Positions 11,655-21,759 of a stretch of DNA of 64,000 bases are shown here, piece after piece. The position numbers and the translations under genes were made by a program. The DNA lies in NCBI RefSeq assembly GCF_023091745.1, contig NC_068910.1, positions 86,990,170-87,054,169 of the forward strand, read 5' to 3'. The notes beneath the pieces are model-generated. The model searched no databases. It worked only from the letters and a program-made list of their open reading frames with translations, and was not told the origin of the DNA. The DNA comes from Budorcas taxicolor (taxonomy: Eukaryota; Chordata; Mammalia; Artiodactyla; Bovidae). The first letter of the stretch is position 1. Each line of letters starts with the position of its first letter.

Positions 11655-13520
11655 GTGTGAAAAGAAGCGAAGCAAAAAGCAAAGGAGAAAAGGAAAGATA
11701 TAAGCATCTGAATGCAGAGTTCCAAAGAATAGCAAGGAGAGATAAGAAAGCCTTCCTCAGCGATCAGTGCAAAGAAATAGAGGAAAACAACAGAATGGGA
11801 AAGACTAGAGATCTCTTCAAGAAAAGCAGAGATACCAAGGGAACATTTCATGCAAAGATGGGCTTGATAAAAGACAGAAATGGTATGGACCCAACAGAAG
11901 CAGAAGATATTAAGAAAAGGTGGCAAGAATACACAGAAGACCTGTACAAAAAAGATCTTCATGACCCAGATAATCACGATGATGTGATCACTCACCTAGA
12001 GCCAGACATCCTAGAATGTGAAGTCAAGTGGGCTAGGAAGCATCACTGCAAACATAGCTAATGGAAGTGATGGAATTCCAGTTGAGCTGTTTCAAATCCT
12101 GAAAGATGATGCTGTGAAAGTGCTACACTCAATATGCCAGCAAATTTGGAAAACTCAACTGTGACCACGGGACTGGAAAAGGTCAGTTTTCATTCCAATC
12201 CCCAAAAAAGGCAATGCCAAAGAGTGCTCTAAGTGCTGCACAATTGCACTCATCTCACACGATAGAAATGCTCAAAATCCTCCAAGTCAGGCTTCAGCAA
12301 TACGTGAACCATGAACTTCCTGATATTCAAGCTGGTTTTAGAAAAGGCAGAGAAACCAGAGATCAAATTGCCAACATACTCTGGATCATGGAAAAAGCAA
12401 GAGAGTTCCAGAAAAACATCTATTTCTGCTTTATTGATTATACCAAAGCCTTTGACTGTGTGGATCACAATAAACTCTGAAAAATTCTGAAAGAGATGGG
12501 AATACCAGACCACCTGACCTGCCTCTTGAGAAACCTATATACAGGTCAGGAAGCAACATTTAGAACTGGACATGGAACAACAGACTGGTTCCAAATAGGA
12601 AAAGGAGTACGTCAAGGCTATATATTGTCACCCTGCTTATTTAACTTCTATGCAGAGTACATCATGAGAAACGCTAGGCTGGAAGAAGCACAAGCTGGAA
12701 TCAAGATTGCTGGGAGAAATATCAATAACCTCAGATATGCAGATAACACAACCCTTATGGAAGAAAGTGAAGAGGAACTCAAAAGCCTCTTGATGAAAGT
12801 GAAAGAGGAGAGTGAAAAAGTTGGCTTAAATCTCAACATTCAGAAAACGAAGATCATGGCATCCGGTCCCATCACTTCATGGGAAATAGAAGGGGAAACA
12901 GTGGAAACAGTGGCAGACTTTATTTTGGGGGGTTCCCAAATCACTGCAGATGGTGACTGCAGCCATGAAATTAAAAGATGCTTACTCCTTGGAAGGAAAG
13001 TTATGACCAGCCTAGATAGCATATTCTAAAGCAGAGACATTACTTTGCCAACAAAGGTTTGTCTAATCAAGGCTATGGTTTCTCCAGTCATCATGTATGG
13101 ATGTGAGAGTTGGACTGTGAAGAAAGCTGAGTGCTGAAGAATTGATGCTTTTGAACTGTGGTGTTGGAGAAGACTCTTGAGAGTCCCTTGGACTGCAAGG
13201 AGATCCAACCAGTCCATCCTAAAAGAGATCAGTCCTGGGTGTTCATTGGAAGGACTGATGTTGAAGCTGAAACTCCAGTACTTTGGCCACCTCATGCGAA
13301 GAGTTGACTCATTGGAAAAGACTCTGATGCTGGGAGGGATTAGGGGCAGGAGGAGAAGGGAATGACAGAGGATGAGATGGCTGGATGGCATCACTGACTG
13401 GATGAACATGAATTTGGGTAAACTCCGGGAGTCGGTGATGGACAAGGAGGCCTGGTGTGCTTTGATTCATGGGGTCGCAAAGAGTAGGACAGGGCTGAGT
13501 ATCTGAACTGAAGTAAACTG
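11655..13520 (+). mobile_element. BovB LINE (RTE), longest copy here, 5' truncated
   Basis: About 1.87 kb of the roughly 3.2-kb BovB element. It begins inside ORF2 upstream of the RT domain and runs to the 3' tail ('tctgaactgaagtaaactg'). It carries the intermediate-subtype variants 'gggtgttcattggaagg', 'gatgttgaagctg' and 'tgggagggattagggg'. The reading frame is broken in several places; see the separate pseudogene entry. Confidence 0.92.
11657..13365 (+). pseudogene. BovB ORF2 reverse transcriptase, broken
   Basis: The product would be the RTE-type reverse transcriptase that copies BovB RNA at its target, and the machinery that ruminant BovA-type SINEs are thought to borrow. Frame pieces are 11657-12061 (region before RT), 12214-12480 (ends in RT motif A, FIDYTKAFDCVDH, then a stop), 12496-13029 (RQGYILSPCLFNF, then the catalytic box) and 13177-13365. 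The catalytic YADD is YADN here (12736-12747), so the second active-site Asp is lost. RQGC has become RQGY. With stops and frameshifts as well, this copy cannot make active enzyme. The 3' part encodes the RTE C-terminal region (LKLKLQYFGHLMRR). Confidence 0.85.
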
Positions 13521-13524
13521 ATTC

Positions 13525-14146
13525 AGGACATGATATAGACAACATAAAGCCCAGAAAATTATTTTGGTAAGACACAGTATATTTATTCTTAGGTGATTGA
13601 CTCAAAAAGTAAGGAAAAACTTTTCATAATCTATTAGAAGCAGATCAATAATCCAAGAAAACTTTGTCATTTCAACAGATAAGGAAACTAAACTTTAGTT
13701 TTGCACTGGATTAATATTGATATTAAATCTCCTTATAATAAATCCATTTAATCTTGATTAGGTCAACCAAATAATCTATTCTCTCTTGCTCTCTTATTTC
13801 TCCTATTTTTTTTTCTCCCAACTCTTTAAAACTTTCTATTTCCATTCAGGCATTTGTCTTTCATTTTCCTCTTTCTTGTTCTGGATCAACCTCATGAAAA
13901 CCTCTAAAAAATTATTTTAGGGAATGATTTCTCTTTCTGTTTTTTAAATAACAATCTACATTCTTTAAATATTTTGCATAGAAATTTTTTCTTCAAACTT
14001 ATTGGTCTTAGTTTTATCTACACATATTGATTATGATTCTTAACTCTTAGTAACTTCAATTTCTAGAAAAAAAGAGCATGTAGGCAATGTGAACTGTCTG
14101 CTATAAACCAGCATCTTTTAGTAGATTGACAAGTTTATGAGTATAG
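13525..14146. other. AT-rich stretch with nothing recognised
   Basis: Pyrimidine-rich around 13770-13880. No gene or repeat that I can name. Confidence 0.4.
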
Positions 14147-14437
14147 TTTCAGTTCAGTTCAGTCACTTAGTCATGTCCAACTCTTTGTACCCCATGAACT
14201 GAAACATACCAGGCCTCCCTGTCCATCACTAACACCCAGAGTCCACCCAAATCCATGTCCATTGAGTCAGTGATGCCATCCAACCATCTCATCCTCTGTC
14301 GTCCCCTCTCCTCCTGCCCTCAATCTTTCCCAGCATCAGGGTCTTTTCAAATGAGTTAGTGCTTCTCATCAAGTAGCCAAAGTATTAGAGATTCAGCTTC
14401 AACATCAAACCTTCCAATGAACACCCAGGACTGACCT
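14147..14437 (-). mobile_element. BovB LINE 3' end, minus strand
   Basis: Reversed 3' tail 'gtttcagttcagttcagt' at the left, 3' UTR and C-terminal coding end to the right. A Bov-tA abuts it directly. It faces the plus-strand BovB at 14840. Confidence 0.87.
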
Positions 14438-14439
14438 AT

Positions 14440-14653
14440 ATGTTCAGGCATGTTCAATTGCTTCAGTCCTGTCACGACTCTTTGCAACATTATGCACTGT
14501 AGCCTGCCAGGTTCCTCTGTCCATGGGATTCTTCAGGCAAGAATACTAGAGTGGGTTGTCATTTCCTTCTCCAGGAGATCTTCCTGATCCAGGGATTGAA
14601 CCCTGGCTTCCCACATTGTAGGCAGACACCTTACCATTTGAGCCACCAGAGAA
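14440..14653 (-). mobile_element. Bov-tA SINE
   Basis: Reverse-complement Bov-tA with tRNA head 'ccatttgagccaccagag' at the right. It lies between two opposed BovB copies. Confidence 0.86.
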
Positions 14654-14839
14654 GAGTCAATTATCCCAAAGTGTGACTCAAAACCAACAAGCCTTATGGC
14701 TTAACTATGGTCAAGAGGTACCCCTCTTAAAGGACGCAGCCCCTATATCCAAAGTTACTTCCCAAAGATGGCCATAGAGAAAGAAACAGACAAATTCAAG
14801 AGCTGACAATGTTCTATAGGACACCAGATGTAAATGGGA
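14654..14839. other. Unassigned sequence between repeats
   Basis: Not a SINE or BovB. It may continue at 15322-15770 on the far side of the BovB insertion, but I cannot assign it to a family. Confidence 0.35.
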
Positions 14840-15321
14840 TGACATTACTTTGCTGCCAAAGGTCTGTATTGCCAAAGCTATGGGTTTTCTGGTAATCATG
14901 TATGGATGTGAGAACTGGATGATAAAGAAGGCTAAGTGCTGAAGAATTTCTGTTTTCAAATTGTGGAGTTGGAGAGGACTCTTGAGAGTCCCTTGCATTG
15001 TAAGGAGATGAAACCAGCCAATCCTAAAGGAAATAAACCCTGAATATTCACTGGAAGGACTGATGCTGAAGCTGAAGCTCAAATACTTTGGCCACCTTAT
15101 GTGAAGAGCTGACTCATTAGAAAGGACCCTGATGCTGGGAAAGATTGAAGGCAGGAGGCGAAGGGGATGACAGAGGATGAGATGGTTGGATGGCATCACT
15201 GACTCAATGGACATGCGTTTGAGTAAATTCTGGGAGTTGGTGATGGACAGGGAGGCCTGGCATGCTGCAGTCCATGGGGTCACAAAGAGTCAGACATGAT
15301 TGAGTGACTGAACTGAACTGA
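14840..15321 (+). mobile_element. BovB LINE 3' part, older subtype
   Basis: It begins at 'gacattactttgctgcc' in the coding region and ends in 'gaactgaactgagc'. Older-subtype variants are present ('gggaaagattgaaggcagg', 'gatggttggatgg'). The long open frame at 14711-15283 is on its antisense strand and is not a gene. Confidence 0.88.
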
Positions 15322-15774
15322 GCTCAATCAGATAGTTGGCCACTTCTTAGTGCAAATCCAGGAAATGGAAAACTAGAGAGATAATGCTCTCACTAGATTC
15401 AAGCCAAGATCTCAATACTCAAAATGAGACAAAGAGAACACATTAGCTCTCTCTGCAAGGAAAATGATCTATAATAAGAGTACTCAAACCAAGAGGAAAA
15501 TACCAAAAGTAGTAGTCATCCAGGTCTTTTCTCCAGCTAATCTAAATTTTGGAAAGAGAAGACAAGGGGCAGCTCTTATTACCTTTGCTCACTTGGTCCC
15601 TGAGCAGAAATCTAGGAGTCTGACTTGTAAGGAAAGATACTTTTTTTCTGCTTGGTCAGAGGTCCCAAAATCTTAACTGCAATTTCCAGAGTGATCAATG
15701 GGTCTCAACCATTGCATCTTCATCATCAAACTGTTGGGGAGGAAGGCTTTTTCCTCTACCTATTTTCATTATGG
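15322..15774. other. Unassigned sequence
   Basis: A 70-codon plus-strand frame at 15464-15676 has no recognised family. The purine-rich, moderate-GC composition could be part of an LTR element, but I see no terminal motif. Confidence 0.35.
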
Positions 15775-15775
15775 G

Positions 15776-15994
15776 ATGAAAATGAAAATGTTAATTGATC
15801 AGTTGTGTCCTGCTCTTTGGGACCCCGTGGACTGTAGCCCACCAGGCTCCTCTGTTCATGGAATTCTCCAGGCAAGAATACTAGAGTGGGTTGCCATTCC
15901 CTTCTCCAGGGGATCTTCCTGACCCAGGGATCAAACCTGGGTCTTCTGTATTGCAGACAGATTCTTTACCATCTGGGCCCATCAGGAAAGTCCC
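15776..15994 (-). mobile_element. Bov-tA SINE
   Basis: Reverse-complement Bov-tA; the BovA body ends left at 'gttgtgtcctgctcttt' and the tRNA head is right ('taccatctgggcccatc'). Confidence 0.88.
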
Positions 15995-16009
15995 ATTAAG
16001 GGACTAGGG

Positions 16010-16465
16010 CACTGCAAATTTAACTGACAGAAAAAAAAATTAGCAAGAGAAAAAAAAAGCTTATTTGTATGGACATGCATGAGAGCACACAAATGAAGTG
16101 GCTCATTAAACAGCTAAGATTAGGGGCTTATATATCTAACTTAAAGAAAGGAAGAGGTGAGAAAAGGGTTCTGGGAAAAATGGATGGGTTTCTTTAAAAA
16201 AAAATATAGATGGGTTCTTAGAGGAAAAAACCCAGGAGATAAGGAAGTTTGTGATGTCTGTTTACGCTTATGCAACTAGTCTTTTTCCACCTTCTTCACT
16301 GTCATAAAAATCTCCTGGAGGAGGGATTTATGATAGATTAATTCTTTTGGGAGGATCTGCCTTTAGGCAGATAAGAGAAGTTCAGAATAAAGGTTCTTGA
16401 CAGAGGTATATTCTGGATCTCTTTCCACAGTCCATTTTAGCTTTATAGACATGAACTTCCTTGTC
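16010..16465. mobile_element. LTR-like dispersed repeat, copy B
   Basis: Homologous to copy A at 8364-8790 and extends about 100 bases further at its left end ('tgtatggacatgcatgaga', 'gtggctcattaaacagcta'). Shared blocks include 'ggagataaggaagtttgtg' and 'gagggatttatgatag'. No terminal duplication is visible. It is probably an LTR of an endogenous retroelement; family not assigned. Confidence 0.55.
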
Positions 16466-16518
16466 TGTCCTACTCCATAATGCAAGACATAATTCTTGAA
16501 AGTCTCATACCTGCCAGT

Positions 16519-16742
16519 GGGCTTCCCTGGTGGCAAATGGTAAAGAATCTACCAATGCAGGAGATGCAAGAGACATAGGTTTGATTGCTGGGTTGGGAAA
16601 ATCCCCTGGAGAAGGAAATGGCAACCCACTCCAATGTTCTTGCCTGGGAAATCCTGTGGGCAGAGGAGCCTGGCAGGCTACAGTCCTTGGGGGATGGACA
16701 CATCACAAAAGGTTTGGACATGACTTGATGACTAAACAACAA
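16519..16742 (+). mobile_element. Bov-tA SINE, full length
   Basis: tRNA-derived head 'gggcttccctggtggc', B-box-like 'aggtttgattgctgggt', BovA body and an 'actaaacaacaa' tail. Confidence 0.9.
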
Positions 16743-16865
16743 ATAACAGGGACAGTGAGGCCTACTGTATTACATATACCTTTTAATTTTATTATATATA
16801 ATGTTTTTTAAACCACTGGATAGTTGAACTAATTCAGTTTTCATTTTATGTGTATGTATTGCTAA

Positions 16866-16984
16866 ACCAACGGACCTGAATTTAAGCAAACTCTGGGAGA
16901 TAGTGAAGGACAGGGAAGCCTGGTGTGCTGCAGTCCATGGGGTAGTAAAGAGTCGGAAATGACTTAGTACCTGAAAAACAACAA
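16866..16984 (+). mobile_element. BovB LINE, extreme 3' end
   Basis: Only the last 120 bases: 'gacctgaatttaagcaaac' to 'gcctggtgtgctgcagtcc', with a 'ctgaaaaacaacaatt' tail. Confidence 0.8.
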
Positions 16985-17119
16985 TTTTAAAACCATTATG
17001 TGCTGTAAGAAATACATGAAATACGTCAGAAACCCTGGCTTACTCTGGTTTCTCACAAAGTTGTATAATCTAGTCTTTTCTTCAAAATTTATTTTTTTCT
17101 TACATAAAATGAAGATAAG

Positions 17120-17881
17120 TCAATTCAGTTCAGTCACTCAGTCGTGTCCGACTCTTTGCAACCCCACGATTCGCAGCCCGCCAGACCTCCCTGTCCATCA
17201 CCAACTCCTGGAATTTAGCCAAACTCATGTCCATTGAGTCTGTGATGCCATCCAGCCATCTCATCCTCTGTCATCCCCTTCTCCTCCTGCCCTCAATCCC
17301 TCCCAGCATCAGGGTCTTTTCCAATGAGTCAGGTCTTTGCATGAGGTGGCCAAAGTACTGGAGTTTCAGCTTCAATATCAGTCCTTCCAATGAACACCCA
17401 GGGCTGATCTCCTTTAGGATGGACTGGTTGGATCTCCTTGCAGTCCAAGACTCTCAAGAGTCTTCTCCAACACCACAGTTCAAAAGCATCAGTTCTTCAG
17501 CCCCTCAGCTTTCTTCACAGTCCAACTCTCGCATCCATACGTGACCACAGGAAAAACCATAGCCTTGACTAGATGGACCTTTGTTGGCAAAGTAATAATG
17601 TCTCTGCTTTTGAATATGCTATCTAGGTTAGTCATAACTTTCCTTCCAAGGAGTAAGCGTGTTTCAATTTCATGGCTGCAGTCACAATCTGCAGTGATTT
17701 TGGAGTCCCCCAAAATAAAGCCTGCCACTGTTTCCACTGTTTCCCCATTTACTTCCCATGAAGTGATGGGACCAGATGCCATGATCTTAGTTTTCTGAAT
17801 GTTGGGCTTTAAGCCAACTTTTTCACTCTCCTCTTTCACTTTCATCAAGAGGCTTTTTAGTTGCTCTTTACTTTCTGCCAT
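17120..17881 (-). mobile_element. BovB LINE 3' part, intermediate subtype, minus strand
   Basis: Reversed tail 'caattcagttcagtcactc' at 17121. The coding end is at the right. A minus-strand frame at 17489-17881 reads the BovB C-terminal region (KVKEESEKVGLKPNIQKTK, then ITADCDCSHEIETRLLLGR), starting just after the YADD box. It is truncated before the catalytic core and then frameshifted. Confidence 0.9.
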
Positions 17882-17968
17882 AGTGATAAACTATTCCTAT
17901 AAAACTGATGAAAGACAATGAGATAAAGGAGAATGAAAGAACTTGCCATAGTGTTTGGTACACAATAG

Positions 17969-18212
17969 GGATGAAGCTCCAATATTTTGGCCACCTGATG
18001 CTAAGAGCTGAGTCACTGGAAAAGACCCTGATGCTGAGAAAGAATGAGGGCATGAGGAGAAGAGGGTGACAGAGGATGAGATGGTTGTTGGATAGCATAT
18101 GGACTCAATGACATGAGTTTAAGCAAATTCTGGAATATAGTGAAGTACATGGAAGCCTGGTGTGCTGCAGTCCATGGGGTTGCAAACAGTTGAACGCAAC
18201 TTAGCAAATGAA
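17969..18212 (+). mobile_element. BovB LINE 3' end, older subtype
   Basis: 'gatgaagctccaatattttg' to 'gcaacttagcaaatg'. It lies 87 bases from the minus-strand BovB copy and is complementary to that copy's left third. Confidence 0.85.
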
Positions 18213-18391
18213 TGTGCTCAGTTGCTTCAGTCATGCCCACTAGGTTCCTCTGTTCATGGATTCTCCAGGCAAGAATACTGGAGTGAGTTGTCATGCTCTT
18301 CTCTGGGGGATCTTCCCCACCCAGGGAATGAACCCAAATCTCTTGCATCTCCTGCATTGCCAGGTAGGTTCTTTATCACTAGAGCTTGCCT
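18213..18391 (-). mobile_element. Bov-tA SINE
   Basis: Reverse-complement Bov-tA inserted at the tail of the preceding BovB. The right end is the degenerate tRNA head 'tttatcactagagcttgcc'. Confidence 0.8.
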
Positions 18392-18395
18392 GCAA

Positions 18396-18522
18396 GGAAT
18401 GGCGGTAGGAAATGGCAACCCACTCCAGTATTCTTGCCTGAAAACTTTTATGGGCAGAGGAGCCTGATGGGCTGCAGTCCAGGGGGTCTCAAAGAGTCAG
18501 ACCCAACTGACTGAGCACACGT
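18396..18522 (+). mobile_element. Bov-tA SINE, head missing
   Basis: It begins at 'ggaaatggcaacccactcc' and runs to 'cccaactgactgagcaca'. It is almost head-to-head with the minus-strand Bov-tA on its left, giving a near-contiguous inverted repeat. Confidence 0.82.
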
Positions 18523-18725
18523 GAGGTGAGGTAGCAGCTGAACAACAACAACAGCAGGGATTCATTAAATTTCAGTTGAATCTAAACTAGTTGAACCCAA
18601 CTCTTTATGATGTCATGAACTAAACCATTATACTTTTCCCCTGTTTCCATTCATTACTTGTCTTACTTTTAACAGCTTTAAATGTAGCAGAGATTTCATA
18701 GTGTATTTTACTTTTTCACCTAACA

Positions 18726-18919
18726 TTGAAAGTGAAAATGATAGTCGTTCAGACTTGTCCAACTGTGACCTCATGGACTATAGAGTCCATGGAAAGTTCC
18801 AGGCCAGAATACTGGAGTAGGTAGCCTTTGCCTTCTCCAGGAGATCTTCCAAACCCAGGGATCACACCCAGGGCCCCCACAGGTGAGTCCTTTACTAGCT
18901 GAGTCACCAAGGAAGCCTG
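18726..18919 (-). mobile_element. Bov-tA SINE, diverged
   Basis: Reverse-complement Bov-tA with tRNA head 'ctagctgagtcaccaagga'. Confidence 0.82.
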
Positions 18920-18921
18920 TT

Positions 18922-19372
18922 ACCTAACACCATCTGATATATATTTACATCATCTGATACATATATTTATCTGATATTAATTTTGTACCATGTTGTCTCT
19001 CTTAAGGTCACTATGCCATGTTGTCACTAAAAATCAGTCAAGTGGAATCATGCACTCATTTGCAAGTGCTAGTTATTTATTTGGCAGGGTAGAAGCTTAT
19101 ACTTTTAGATAGTAAATTAATGGCTAAGTTAATCTTCCTTTTTTAATTAAGAAAAGTCAACTAAGCATAAATGTTGATTAAACAGTGATGGCAGTGAAAG
19201 CAGCATATAGAAAATATATGTTACACAAATTACTTAGCTTGTGTGTCTTCATGAAGAGTAAAGAGAAAATCAAGGTGATTATTTGAAATATATAGGAACA
19301 AAGTCTAACAAAACAACGTCTACTTCAACTACATTTGTGAATTTTTGCTGGGATTATCTGTGTAATTGCTTC
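18922..19372. other. Nothing recognised, short local repeat
   Basis: A degenerate local repeat of 'atctgata' plus AT-rich spacer lies at 18931-18976. The rest is unassigned. Confidence 0.4.
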
Positions 19373-19384
19373 AATAATTCACTT

Positions 19385-19660
19385 GCTGCTGCTGCTGCTA
19401 AGTTGCTTCAATCGTGTCCGACTCTGTGCGGCCCCAGAGACAGCAGCCCACCAGGGTCCCCCGTCCCTGGGATTCTCCAGGCAAGAACACTGGAGTGGAT
19501 TGCCATTTCCTTCTCCAATGCATGAAAGTGAAAAGTGAAAGTGAAGTCACTCAGTCCTGTCCAACTCTTTGAGACCCCATGAACTGCAGCCTACCAGGCT
19601 CCTCCATCCATGAGATTTTCCAGGCAAGAGTACTGGAGTGGGGTGCCATTGCCTTCTCCG
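19385..19660 (+). mobile_element. BOV-A2 SINE, full length
   Basis: Dimeric BOV-A2 with a (gct)n start. It is flanked by a 12-bp target duplication with one mismatch: aataattcactt at 19373-19384 and aataatccactt at 19661-19672. Confidence 0.93.
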
Positions 19661-19674
19661 AATAATCCACTTAG

Positions 19675-20455
19675 GTTCTTAAAATTTTATCTAAACTCTC
19701 TTTGTTTCAGTCATTAAAAGTGATTATTTTCCCTTCACTGTTATACACGTAAATATTGAGAAGATAAATAACAGAGAGGATTACTAAGCTCGTTATAGAA
19801 GTACTGAGAATAAAGACAAAATACAAAGATGAAGTTTTAAATTGTTCACATTATTTTGGATGGGAATGTTCTTGTTGCTCTTGGTCAACATTTCTTAGTC
19901 TTAGAATAAACTGTAGAGAATCAACCTTCTAAATCATTCCTACAGGATGTAAATTCATTTGCTCTTCCTCCAGTTAACTTATTTATTTTAGAGAAAATTC
20001 AGTGTTGAATCTGAGACTTTATCAGGTTAAAAAGCAGCTTAAATCCAGTGATTAAAAAGTATTATCTCTCATTTGCACTCACTATCAGTTTGAATTCAGG
20101 TATTTGTGAACCACTAGATATATTTGCTTGTCTTCCTGTTGATCTTATGATCAAAGAAGAAAGGGGTATAGTGTTTACTGTCTAAATACCAAATATTAAT
20201 TAAAACATTTGATAGGTACAGACACTAAAGACAAGTAACAAAAAGAAGACGTTTTGTTCTTCTGAAAGAATAAAATTGTTTGCACTCCATTCATTCGATA
20301 TTCTCAGTTTGGTAAGGATTCTTTTCCTCTTACTTTCTCAGTTTATATTCAAGCATCTAGATACATTTTTCAGATTGCCTTTGGACACTGCCTGTGAGGA
20401 TAGGGATTTGCATTCAATTTCGAAGATCATAGAATCTTGTTACGGAGAACATTCA
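19675..20455. other. AT-rich stretch with nothing recognised
   Basis: A 69-codon plus-strand frame at 20276-20485 has no recognised family and runs into the next SINE. Confidence 0.4.
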
Positions 20456-20467
20456 TACTACTATGAA

Positions 20468-20676
20468 ATGCAGCAGTCTATGTAGCTCAGACAGTAAAGA
20501 ATCTTCCTGCAATGCAGGAGATCCAGGTTCAATCCCTGTGTTGAGAAGATCCCCTGGAGCAAAGAATGGCAACCCACTCCAGTATTCTTGTCTGGAGAAT
20601 CCCATGGGCAGAGAAGCTTGGTGGGCTACAGTCCACGGTATTGCAGAGTCGGACACGATTGAGCGACTAACACTAC
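20468..20676 (+). mobile_element. Bov-tA SINE
   Basis: Full-length Bov-tA, slightly altered at its head ('tctatgtagctcagacagt'). It is flanked by actactatgaaa (20456-20467) and actactatatgaaa (20676-20689), an imperfect target duplication differing by an inserted AT. Confidence 0.9.
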
Positions 20677-20827
20677 TACTATATGAAAACTACTGTCACT
20701 TGAAATCTAAGTTCTTAAGTAAGAAGGAGCACATCTGGTTATACTCCTTGTGCTCTCCTAATGCCTACTGTCTGGAAACTTGCAAACAATTATCTTAGCA
20801 AGTAACCAAACAGCTAACTAGTCAGTA

Positions 20828-21118
20828 CTAAAGGCAATCAACCCTGAATATTCATTGGAGGGACTGATGCTAAAGCAGAAGCTCCAATACTTTGGCCATC
20901 TGATGCAAAGAGCCAACTCATTGGAAAAGACTTTGATGCTGGGAAAGATCGAAGGCCAAAGGAGAAGGGGGCGGCAAAGGATGAGATGGTTAGATAGTAT
21001 CACCAACTCAATGGATGTGAATTTGAACAAACTCCAGGAGACAGTGAAAGATAGAGAAGCCTGGCATGCTGCAGTCCATGGGGTCTCAAAGAGTCAGCAA
21101 CAACAACAAAACTACAAT
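20828..21118 (+). mobile_element. BovB LINE 3' end, older subtype
   Basis: 'aaggcaatcaaccctgaat' to a 'gcaacaacaacaaaact' tail. It carries 'gggaaagatcgaaggc', 'gatggttagatag' and a tail rich in (caa). Confidence 0.88.
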
Positions 21119-21124
21119 AAAATC

Positions 21125-21598
21125 TCGCCTGTCATTGATTCAAAGATGTAAAACAACCTTAAAGAGATGAAGCTTAGAGGCATTAGTTTTGTAATACAAG
21201 CTTGTAAGAATCTTGAAACTATGAGTAAAGGTTATGAGAACAGTATCTTCCCAAGAATTTTGCAAAATTTCTAAGAAAATCAAATAATATACAATTTTTA
21301 AAGAATTGATACTTCTGACCTCTTCATTACTTGGGAGTTGACACCTCCAAACCAGTAGGGAGCAGTTCATATTATGAAGGATTTTACTGCACATTACATT
21401 ATCTGCCAGGGCCACTCTTCTTCCAGACACCCATGTGACCTGCTTCTTTATATTCCTTTAATCTCTACACAAATATCCCTAGATAAAATAGCATTCTTAC
21501 TGTTTCCAGAAGACATTCTAGCTTTCTTCCTGTCTTGTATTTTTCCCCCTTGGCCCTTAAGACCTATTTGACAATGTGTGTATTTATTCATTTACTGC
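21125..21598. other. Nothing recognised
   Basis: Opposed frames of 65-96 codons at 21140-21571 have no recognised family. Confidence 0.4.
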
Positions 21599-21599
21599 C

Positions 21600-21755
21600 T
21601 CTCATCTTCTACTAAAACGTAAGCTTTATGTAAAACCAAGGACCTTGCCTGTTTTGCTTATTCTTTGTTCCCAGTGCTGATAGCAACTCCTGGCACATAG
21701 AATGTACACAATACATATTTGTGGAGCAAAGGAACAAAAGAATTTGCTTGACTCT
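21600..21755 (+). mobile_element. L2 LINE 3' end fragment
   Basis: 'aaaacgtaagctttatgta', 'aaggaccttgcctgttttg', 'tcccagtgctgatagcaac', 'ctggcacatagaatgtaca' and 'caatacatatttgtggag' occur in the order of the L2 3' end. Confidence 0.65.
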
Positions 21756-21759
21756 GATG

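Noticed and set aside
14711..15283. 190-codon minus-strand frame as a gene
   Set aside because: It is the antisense of a BovB copy; the same peptide recurs at every other BovB 3' end in the window.
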